64,000 nucleotides of DNA from Phlebiopsis flavidoalba. Its lineage: Eukaryota; Basidiomycota; Agaricomycetes; Polyporales; Phanerochaetaceae. This document shows, one piece after another, positions 13,999 through 22,350 of this stretch. The stretch spans positions 186,001 through 250,000 of the forward strand of contig JAOCPU010000007.1 of assembly GCA_035772785.1 (NCBI GenBank), in the 5' to 3' direction. Within the stretch, counting starts at the first letter, position 1. Every line of letters begins with the position of its first letter. The translations under genes were made by a program, and so were the position numbers. A model generated the notes under the pieces. The model saw only the letters and a list, made by a program, of their open reading frames with translations, made no database searches and was not told the origin of the DNA.

Positions 13999-14240
13999 TC
14001 TAATAATAAATCCATAGAAAAAGTGTTGAATCCACATCAATACACCGTAAATCCCATCGGAGAATAAGGTAAGGTGTAAGTTTACAAAAGTCAAGTGCAA
14101 GTAAGTCTTTCGTGAAATCCCGAGTAAGTGCAGCGCAAAATGAGAGTCAGTATAGTACAGATCCACACAAATGAAGTGTAAATCCACACAAGCGTAAATC
14201 CACAGAGATAAGCGTAAATCCACAGATATAAGCGTAAATC
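13999..14240. repeat. minisatellite block 2
   Basis: Roughly ten degraded copies of the GTGTAAATCCAC unit occur, most regular at 14155-14240 where units read AGCGTAAATCCACAGATATA. The block ends exactly at the left terminus of a terminal-inverted-repeat element; the last six bases (14235-14240, TAAATC) form that element's target duplication. Confidence 0.8.
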
Positions 14241-14927
14241 TATGCTAGCCCATCTGTACTAAAAAAATATAATTACTCAGCGCAAACCGTGCAATACCCA
14301 GCGCAAGAACAGCGGGCGCTTTGGGGGAGGGTCGGAGTGACGTTAGGTCACTCCGGTCACATCACGCAAGAAATAGAATAATGCATCAAATATTCCATAT
14401 GCCTCGTCACGGCTCAGGAAAGTCAGCGGATCTTCTTATTCATACTATGGGGTATGAATACTACTTGTACTCAGATTAAGCGGTTAATGAGACACTGGGA
14501 AGTGTAGTCACGCCGAGAGGCGTCTGGCAGAATGGAGTGCCCCTTTCTCACGGGGGCAAACTCACAGTCCCACAAATGCGCCACGGCAAGTTGTCCGCGT
14601 GTTTGCTCGAGTTCGAAGCTAAGGCGCACGACGCTTAGGCACCCTATCCCAGACTTGCAGCAATCATTCCTCTCATGCTAGGCAAACAGAACAACTATCA
14701 AAAAGAGAGATTGTCTTAGAGGACTTAGACGGCTAGACACAAGTTTTAAACTGCTCAAATACTCATTTCACGCCGATAGGGCGTGACGCTCGCGTGATTT
14801 GATGGGTGACCGGGAGTGATCCAGAGTGACCTTCTGTCACGGAGTCCTCTGCAGAGCGCCGGCAAGTTCTGCGCGGTATTGTAGCTTTGCGCGCGGTTAT
14901 GATTATTTAGTACAGTGGGCTAGCATA
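14241..14927. mobile_element. non-autonomous TIR element, copy A (intact, 687 bp)
   Basis: The ends are the perfect inverted repeat TATGCTAGCCC (14241-14251) and GGGCTAGCATA (14917-14927). Imperfect inverted similarity continues inward for roughly 130 bp, including GTACTAAA, GCAATACC-GCGCA and GGTCAC...ATCACGC blocks. Left flank TAAATC (14235-14240) and right flank TAAAATC (14928-14934) form a target duplication differing by one base insertion. No transposase frame exists inside, so the element would need a transposase supplied from elsewhere. A diverged second copy lies at 15239-21855. I cannot assign a superfamily; a 6-bp duplication with TATGCTAGCCC ends does not match one I can name with certainty. 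Confidence 0.8.
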
Positions 14928-15232
14928 TAAAATCCGCCGTAATAAAATACAGAAACAAGCGTAGATCCACAACAGTAAAGTGCCAAAATGATAGAAGTAA
15001 GCGTAAATTCACAACATTAAAGTGTAAAACCCATGACAACAGCTGTAAATCCACGCCAGCAAATTGTAAATCGACGGCGATTTAAAGTCCACAGCAATAA
15101 AGTGTAAATTCAATAAAGTGTAAATTCAATACAGTGTTTACGAAATTCAATACAGTGTAAATTCAATAAAGTGTAAATTCAATAAAGTGTAAATTCAATA
15201 AAGTGTAAATTCGTAGGAACTTATCGAAAGTG
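14928..15232. repeat. minisatellite block 3 with a 16-bp derivative array
   Basis: The left part has degenerate 20-21 bp units (GTGTAAATCCAC core). Between about 15089 and 15215 the repeat shortens to a 16-bp period, AAGTGTAAATTCAATA, repeated about seven times with one interruption (TGTTTACGAAATTCAATACA). The shorter period looks like a derivative unit that lost the CACAG part and was amplified locally. Confidence 0.85.
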
Positions 15233-15576
15233 TATGTCTATGCTAGCCCATTTGTACAAAAAATAATACCGCGCAAAACATGCAATACCTGCGCAAAACA
15301 TCGGGCGCTTTGAGATGAGGGTCGGAGTGACATCGGGGGTCACTTACCGGTCACATCACGCAAGAAGCAAAATCAGACAATAAATATTCTTCTATACGCT
15401 TTGCTAGACTTAGGGTAGTCAACGGAGCTCTTGGATTTATACTACAAAGATACTACCCCCTACCCTCAGAGATTAACGACTAATGAGAACACAGGAAGTG
15501 GGGTACTCTGAGAGGCGCCTCTGCTCCCCAGACTCGAGTCTCCCTTTCCCACGGGGCACTGTCCCATCAAATGCGC

Positions 15577-15581
15577 CGCTC
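15577..15581. other. target-site duplication CGCTC, left copy
   Basis: CGCTC directly precedes the left LTR and is repeated exactly at 21521-21525 directly after the right LTR. Five base pairs is the usual duplication for Ty3/gypsy integrases. Confidence 0.85.
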
Positions 15582-15901
15582 TGGAAAACCCAGCCGCGGC
15601 GACGGCGTGAGAACACTCGGTAAGCTGAGAACAGGAACGAAGTATTATCTTTCGTGTAGTCGGAGACAAGGCTCAGTACAGCAAATAACCAAGCATATAA
15701 AGGGTGCATACCTTCGTAGTCGGAGACAAGGCTTAAAAAGAGTCTCGACACGAAAGCGTAGCGTAGCGTATATAAGAAAGGAAAAGTCCGAGACGTGTCC
15801 GAGAAGCTTCCCGATATAGAATGTGATGCGTGGGTCCGTATATAGAAAGGTGGTGATGAGTAATGCGACGTTACGTGTGACTGTGTGACCGTAGGGTTAC
15901 A
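15582..15901 (-). repeat. LTR (3' LTR in element orientation)
   Basis: The 320 bp direct repeat of 21223-21520 is bounded by TGG...ACA on the plus strand, meaning TGT...CCA in element orientation. It has the same body as the other LTR with about ten small indels, most of them extra bases here. A motif CGTAGTCGGAGACAAGGCT occurs twice inside; the first copy is interrupted by two extra bases. Confidence 0.92.
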
Positions 15902-15917
15902 CTCTCCCCCGCCCCCG
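15902..15917 (-). other. polypurine tract of the retrotransposon
   Basis: In element orientation the sequence just before the 3' LTR is CGGGGGCGGGGGAGAG, a nearly uninterrupted purine run. This is the expected primer site for plus-strand DNA synthesis. Confidence 0.75.
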
Positions 15918-15929
15918 AAAAATCCAATC

Positions 15930-18900
15930 ACGGAGGTAGAGGGTTTGCGAGGAGGTAGTCGTCAAGGGCCTGGAGGTCATCGACCCTCAGAACCCGCAAG
16001 CCAAGAGTCGTGTTCGGCACCGTAGCCAAGCCCAGCGCACGAGGGTACTGGAAGCCACGGCCGCGTCGTCGTCGGTCGAGGATGCGTTCGAACCAGCCAT
16101 TCCTGTTCGCCGTCAGGAGTGAAGGACTGGTCCGGGTTGGTGTTGTGTGAGCTCCTCGGGAAGGGTTAACGCTGGTCGTCGTTTCGGAATGAAAAGGGCG
16201 CAAGAGTGAAGAATGGAACGTCGGGAAAATGTTAAGGTGCGCGGGGGAAGAGAGGCGAGAGTATAAGAAGAAGAAGAAGGGTTCGCGGCGGTGACTTCGT
16301 AAGGGCCGTCGATTCGGACAACATAAAAACTTGGCCACCCGGTGGTCGCCTCGTTGCATATATCTTCGCGGCGGCGGTGGAAGGTAGAGAGCAGGACACG
16401 GTCGCCGACGTGATACACAATCCTCGTACCCCCACGAGACATGTTCGCGGCGGCGGCCTGTTTGAGTTTTCGCGAGCAGAAGATTATCCTGGTGCCTCGA
16501 GGGTATAGGTCTCTAGGGTGGCGTATGACCTCTTCCGCAGAGATCTCCTCCGGAGAGGCATCGGGCGCTCGTACGACAGGGGGGAGGATGCGCGGCGAGC
16601 GACCAAAGCGTAGCTGGAAGGGCGTGAATCCGGTGGACGCGTTAATGGTGTTCATATAATTGAAACGAATGAGGGGAAGGGCTTTGACCCAACCTTTCTG
16701 GTTGCGCTGAACGTGGAATCGCAGGGCTTGAATGACGGTCCGGTTCGTCCGCATCGATAAGACTCGCTAGAGCCGTCGGTCTCGGGGTGGTAAGAAGAAG
16801 ACATCTTTTGCTTGACACCAGTGAGCCGAGTGAGCGCACGCCAGAACCGAGCGATGAAGAGCTTGTCGCGATCCGAGACCAGATCCATGGGTAAGCCGTT
16901 CTCACAATACCAGTGAATGAAAAATAATTCTGCGAAGTCCTCGGCGGAGATGTCGACGCGGCAAGGTACGATGCGGAAGTCGGAACCGAGGCGGTCGGTC
17001 ATCGTGACCATACAATCGGCACCTTCGTCTTCAGGCAGGGGGCCAACGAAATCAATCGCCACGGAGTCGCAACGTCCATCGGGAACCGGAAGTGGATGTA
17101 AGGGGCCAGGCGGCCGTCGGTTTTGGAGACTTATTGCGCTGACAGTCTCTCGCAGGAAGGAACGTACAGCTCCTCCAGTTCTTTCCGCAATGTGTGGCCA
17201 GTAGAAGGCGTCCCTGATTGCACCGTACGATTTCTCTCCCACCAAAATGGCCGAGGGAATCGTGGGCCAGACGGAATACTGCCTCGCGAAGATCAGCCAC
17301 CCTGGGAATCACCAAACGGTCACCCACGTTAGAGAAGCCCATTCCGTGCGGAGATACCGTTCACCTTCCGACCATCCAGTAACCCACGACGCAACGCCTG
17401 CATTGCCGACAGGTCTTCACCAGCCTCACCTGCGGCGTCGCGAGCCTCCGCATTCCACATCGTATCCGCCAGCTTAACCGTCCACTTATCCTCCTCGTAA
17501 CCCATCGCTGATCCGCGTCAACCAAGCCGGATCAGTGGCTACGCGCGAGCGAACCGTGCGTAGCCCTCGTTAGCGCATACGCTTCGTCGTCCCACCTGCA
17601 CGAAGGGACGACGGGCGAGTGCGCGGGACGCACGACGGAGTCGGCGCAGTGCGGCGACCACCAGTGGTGGCCACGGCCCATCGAGACATAGAGTCCGCGG
17701 GAGTGTTCAAGGGACCGGGAATGTAGTCTGTGTACCTTGTGTAATCGTATTGGGACAGGAACTCTTGCCATCGAGCCTGCCGCCGCGAAAGGTGCATTTT
17801 GGTCATCAAAATTCTCCAGCGTCCGCGGTGGTCGGTGTAAAATCTGGATCGGTACTCCGATAAGGTCAGTCCGCCATTTATTCAACGCACGATGATAGAG
17901 AACAGTTCACTTCTCGTGCACCGGGTAATTCAGAGCTGCCAACCGTGGAGTTGTTGGATTCGAAAGCCACCGGCCGTGCGGTTTCCAACGTCGGACCGTA
18001 CGTTAGAACCGCTCCCGTACAGGTGTCGCTCGCGTCGCACGAGACGAATATCTGGTTGTCGCCCATGTGGTTGTGATACTATGACTGTCAGACATTTCTG
18101 CCGAGCCGTATACGAGTACCCAGAACGACGTTTAATCGCTTCGAAGGACGAGTTTGGTGTTTCTCCTGCCAAGAGAAATCCGCCTCTGTCACCTCTTCGT
18201 TGCTACGTGGCGTGAGAATTTACAGGTAAACTGTGCCAAGCCCGGTAAATGTTTGGGCAAAGGTAGCGCACCACTCCAAGGAAACCCCGGACCATGGAGG
18301 CGCAGGATTAAAAAAAACGGGCCATTCCGTGACGCGTTTCGACCTTCTTTTCCCATCCACCTCGATACCGCGCCTCGAGATGTGGTGGCCCCAAGGAAGT
18401 CGAAACTCGATGGTAAATAGGTCCGTCTTCTTGGGTGGCATCACGGAGCAGTAAAGTCCGTTCGCGCGAAGGCAAAGATAGTACGGTTGTGACGTTCAAG
18501 GCGCGATGTTCCTCACTGTTGAGACCAGGACACAGATGGTCGTTAATATACACGTGACAGATCGTACCAATATGTTTCGCGCAGAGCCGCGAACATACGC
18601 CGTGGTGCGTCGCCGGTGCATTGCGACAGCCTTGGGGCATCACTGTCCACTCATAATTGCCGAACGGAGTGGTGACGGCGGTTGTACGAGGGATGTCGTC
18701 AGGGATGTTACCTTCGTTTGGAAGAATGAATTCGTCATATCGATTTTCGCCCAAATCTGACCTTTTGCCGATATCACGCCCAGTGACAATTTCCGGAATG
18801 GACGGGAGTGGATGTGAGTCCGGGACAGTGTTCGGCGAGTTTAAACTGCCGGTAGTCGTTCACTAGAGCCCCCGGGGGGCAGCGGTTCGGGTCTGCCTTC

Positions 18901-19750
18901 GGAATTAGGAAGGCGGGGGAAGAGTATGGTGATAGAGGAAGGGCGGAGACGGCCAGCATCGAGGTGCCCTTGGAGGAGGGCCTTCCATGCCTATCGGTAT
19001 CGCTTCGGACAGGTGTAAGATCGACGCGCAATTACCATGTTCGCATGTCCTTGAATCAGGCGCAAAAACGATGCACGACATTGTCGGGCAGATCGCGGAC
19101 AGGGGGAATGTCTGCCGGGAACAAACAAATTCCGCAGAATCCGTGTTCTCGCGCATAGCGGCATTCTCATCTCGGAGTGACTGTGCCAAGGCCAACTCCT
19201 CGATATTAGTCCGTATCTGCGGCGATAGCCTCAGAGCAGTCCAAGGGTCGGGGTGCAGCCCGAACCGGGACCGGCGGAATTGTGTCCTTAACGATAGGGA
19301 GGGGAGGGTGGTGTGACGCGAGAGTTGTCGGTGGTTCGCAGTACGGCGAGAGGCGTGTAGCAAGTTTCGTCGGTGCCACGAACGTGAACGTCGCGCATGG
19401 TTCGGGGTCGACAATAAGTGCGTTAGCCTCTAAGAAAGGCAAACCTATAATTACAGGTGACAGAGACTCGAAACGACGACTGCTCGAACTGCTTTTGAGG
19501 ACCAAAGAGTGATCCTTAGTGGAAACCTTCAACTTCACCCATTCCCTTAGCGATACTCGTCCCCTCTTCTGAAAATGCATTGCTGAACTCCAACACCTCT
19601 GGCAATTTACGCCGTCGGAGGCCGAGACGGGTGACCAAGTCATCCCGAATCAGAACTGTGGTGGAACCACAGAGTCAACAAGCATTGCGGACTTTCGAGA
19701 AGGTGGTGGGGGTGTGGACGAGCAGAGGCCAGGTGATGTGTTTTAGAAGT
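15930..19750 (-). pseudogene. pol: retrotransposon pol-like region: protease, RT, RNase H, integrase, chromodomain
   Basis: From right to left: an aspartic protease region near 19680-19400 (D-S then GSTTVLIRDDLVTRLGL, and later PVIIGLPFLEANALIVDPE). Reverse transcriptase follows at about 19000-18300, with PYSSPAFLIPKADP, VNDYRQ, TPFGNYEWTVMPQGCRNAP and the catalytic box VYINDH near 18555, where the first Asp of the usual xxDD box is Asn. RNase H is at 18066-17560 (FVSCDASDTCTGAVLTYG and TDHRTLENF). Integrase is at 17340-16480, with HDSLGHFG of the zinc finger, IDFVGPLP, LVSDRDKLF and YHPETDGSSE carrying the D, D and E residues. A chromodomain-like end is at 16100-15930 (FERILDRRRRGRGFQY then VDDLQALDDYLL). 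Frame changes occur within every domain. Confidence 0.85.
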
Positions 19751-19959
19751 CAGGGGTGGGTAGTACGTACCCATTGCTATCCGTCTCGAAAGAGGTATCA
19801 CCTGCACTGAGCACCGACGCCCGAGGCTACAGCGAGGGGCGATCCCGCCCGAGACGATCCAGCAACCACGGAAACAGCGGCAACCTTGTTCGGCTTGAAA
19901 TATCACGGTTGGTTTGGGTTCGGTCTTCACGATGATCGGCTTGTATGTGGCGGCATCGG

Positions 19960-20776
19960 GGAAACCGTTAGGGCAGTTTCGCAGTGATGTGGCCGGCATT
20001 CGATTGGCGACACTTGAAACACCGTTGGTCTCGCGCAAGTAATCACGCTCGGCGTTGGTGAGCTTGGGCAGGGACTTTGTGGCGTTCGGCTGCGTTGTGC
20101 CGGTAGGCGTCGCTGAGCCGAGGGTGTGGCGCTCGATCGAGCCGTCGAGGTCGAAGTTCCAGGGCGACGGCGAAGGAACTGTTCGAGGTCTTTTTCGAGG
20201 CGACTCCTCTTGGAACGGCGACTGATGTCAAAGTCGAGGACGTTCGACTTCCAATCGGCGTAGTCCGGCGATCGTGACGACGGCGTCGGTGAGGCAATGT
20301 TCGCGTACCTCGGCGCACGCGTAAGAGAGGACGTGTTGTTTTTCAGGTCCGTCTCCGACAACATGAGGGGGGGTGTCCTTTCAAAGAGGTTGTTTTTGTC
20401 TCTCGAGCGATTCGACCCACTCGTCGAAGGCGTCATCGTCCTTCTGACGCGAACGCGTGATCTTGGTACGGATCTCGTTCTCCCAATTCTTCTTCAGCCC
20501 ACCGCTTGCGGAATGCTTTCATGAAATCGGCGAACTTCATTGCATTCCACTTCTCAAGGTCGTTGAAGTACCAGTCCTGAATCAGGGGGTCCTGGAACCC
20601 CGAGGCAATGGTGGTGACTTGTTCATCTTCAGCGACCTTGCGTGCGAGGAAATGATAGCGGCAGTGACGTTCGAAGAGTGAGACTTCTTCCGGAGTGACG
20701 GTACCGGTAGTGAACGTGGGCGGGTGTTTCGTTCCGGTGCTTTGTGCGGTAGCGCGACTTTCTTCCCTGACTCCAT
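19960..20776 (-). pseudogene. gag: retrotransposon gag-like region with CCHC zinc knuckle
   Basis: The minus strand starts MESGKKVALPHKAPERNT at 20776. Across frame changes it continues with a retrotransposon gag core (WYFNDLEKWNAMKFADFMKA and KAFRKRWAEEE near 20580-20480), then a basic Arg/Ser-rich stretch, and ends with a zinc knuckle of C-x2-C-x6-H-x4-C spacing (CFKCRQSNAGHI near 20020-19985). The last Cys is reached only after a one-base slip. The protein would form the particle shell and bind the element RNA. At least four frame breaks mean it is not translatable as read; whether they are real or read errors is open. Confidence 0.72.
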
Positions 20777-21222
20777 GATGACTGTATGTATGCGTGGGGA
20801 TGTGATGATTTCGTCGTCCGATGACGATGTCGAGGAGTTTGGGGAAGGGGGAACGATTGGTGATAAAGAACGGGAGCGTACTTTCCCGCTAGTGGGGTTC
20901 TCTTCTATCTCTACGACTCTCTCTATCTCTCGTAGCTCTTCAAGCGATGGCAGGTCGCTCGATTCTACGCTCGGTGTGAGTGGTGTGAGGGGTGATTTCC
21001 TACACCAAGAGTCTGTCGCAGTTTCGTTTTCGTCCAGTGTCGAAAACGGGTGGGGGTCACGGAAACGGGTGGTACTGCGAGAGGTTCGTTGGGACAGTTT
21101 GTCAAGACGGCGGAGAGTATGGTAGAACGGTTTAACAACGCGTCTAGCGTTATAAGCGGCAGGGCGGTAGGTGTCTAAACGGCAGGCGACTAGAAACGAC
21201 TTGTTCGTTGTTCAAAAAAAAG

Positions 21223-21520
21223 TGGAACCCAGCCGCGGCGACGGCGTGAGAACACTCGGTAAGCGAACAGGAACGAAGTATATTCTTTCGTAGTCGGAGA
21301 CAAGGCTCAGTACAGCAAATAACCAAGCATATAAGGGTGCATACCTTTCGTAGTCGGAGACAAGGCTAAAGAGTCTCGACACGAAAGCGTACGCGTATAT
21401 AAGAAAGGAAAAGTCCGAGACGTGTCCGAGAAGCTTCCCGATATAGAATGTGATGGTCCGTATATAGAAAGGTGATGAGTAATGCGACGTTACGTGTGAC
21501 TGTGTGACCGTAGGGTTACA
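21223..21520 (-). repeat. LTR (5' LTR in element orientation)
   Basis: The 298 bp copy should hold the promoter of the element. A 23-bp motif beginning CTTTCGTAGTCGGAG is present at 21285-21307 and again at 21345-21367, exactly 60 bp apart. A CGCGTATATAAG sequence near 21390-21402 on the plus strand reads CTTATATACGCG in element orientation and could serve as a TATA-like element. Confidence 0.92.
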
Positions 21521-21525
21521 CGCTC
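21521..21525. other. target-site duplication CGCTC, right copy
   Basis: This is an exact match to 15577-15581. The host sequence it interrupts, copy B of the TIR element, resumes immediately. Confidence 0.85.
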
Positions 21526-21855
21526 AAGTTGTCCGTGTTTGCTCGAAGCTAAAGGCGCCCGACGCTGTCCACATTCCCCAGATGTAGCACTCATTTTCTC
21601 TCATGCTAGGAAGAAATGTCACCATTGTAGAAGTATTGTAGACAATTAGATGGCTAGCCACAAGTTTTAAGATACTTAGATGCACACTTCACCCCGACAA
21701 GGCGTGACGCTCGCGTGATTTGATGTGTGACCGGAGTGATCCAGGGTGACAGAAAGTGACGTTCCGTCACGGCATCCCCCCCAGACGCCGTTAGTTCTGC
21801 GCGGTATTACAGCATTGCGCGCGGTAATGATTAAATGTACACTTGGGCTAGCATA

Positions 21856-22350
21856 TATGTCCACAGGGAGAAAGTTGGAAATTCCAAACTTACAAAAGTC
21901 GGGTGGAAGTAAGTAATAGGTGATATGCGAGCAGGTGTGTAAAGTGTAAATCCACAGCAATAAAAGCGTAAATCCACAGCAATTAAGCGTAAATCCACGG
22001 GAAAAAAGTAAATCCACAGAAATAAAGTGTAAATCCATGGAAACAAGCGCGAATCCACATAAATAAAGCGTAAATCCACACCAATGAAGTGTAAATTCAC
22101 ACCAATGAAAGTGTAAATTCACACCACAGAGAAGCGTAAATCCACAACTAATAAAAGCGTCAAATCTGCGGGAAAATAAAGTGTAAATCCACAGAAATAA
22201 AATGTAAATTTTCACAGTTAACAAAAGTGTAAATTCACAGCAACAAAGTGTAAATCCACAGCAATAAAGTGTAAATCCACAGAAATAAAGTGTTTAAATC
22301 CCCACAAAAAATAAAGTGTAAATCCACACAAATAAAGTGTAATCCGAACA
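21856..22350. repeat. minisatellite block 4, longest (about 19 units)
   Basis: From about 21939 to 22347 roughly 19 direct copies of a 20-21 bp unit occur, consensus near GTGTAAATCCACAGCAATAA, alternating GTG and GCG at the third base. The first bases (21856-21861) form the target duplication of TIR copy B. A long minus-strand open frame across this block merely translates the repeat (VDLHF / CGFTL phrases) and is not a gene. Confidence 0.88.

Larger units (their letters stand above)
15582..21520 (-). mobile_element. Ty3/gypsy LTR retrotransposon (chromodomain-bearing), full length
   Basis: The element is about 5.9 kb on the minus strand. It has LTRs at 21223-21520 (5' LTR in element orientation) and 15582-15901 (3' LTR), starting TGTAACCC and ending with TTCCA in element orientation, and a 5-bp target duplication CGCTC. 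Internal order on the minus strand is gag with a zinc knuckle, protease, reverse transcriptase, RNase H, integrase and a chromodomain-like end, which is the Ty3/gypsy (chromovirus) order. A purine tract adjoins the 3' LTR. No tRNA-complementary primer site was recognised next to the 5' LTR. All coding domains contain frame changes as read. Confidence 0.92.
15239..21855. mobile_element. non-autonomous TIR element, copy B, split by a Ty3/gypsy retrotransposon
   Basis: The left half (15239-15581) aligns along its length with copy A from 14241, and the right half (21526-21855) aligns with the end of copy A. Joined, they make about 673 bp. The termini are the same perfect TATGCTAGCCC (15239-15249) and GGGCTAGCATA (21845-21855). 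Flanks are TATGTC on both sides (15233-15238 and 21856-21861), a perfect 6-bp target duplication. The two copies differ by many substitutions, so they are not a recent duplicate. The interruption is the LTR element at 15582-21520 plus its 5-bp duplication. Confidence 0.82.

Noticed and set aside
21676..22224. 182-codon minus-strand frame across the minisatellite
   Set aside because: It only translates the repeat unit (VDLHF and CGFTL phrases); a similar frame crosses 13942-14223. Not a gene.
21939..22347. CRISPR-like array
   Set aside because: Units are directly adjacent with no unique spacers, are degenerate, and the genome is eukaryotic. It is a minisatellite.
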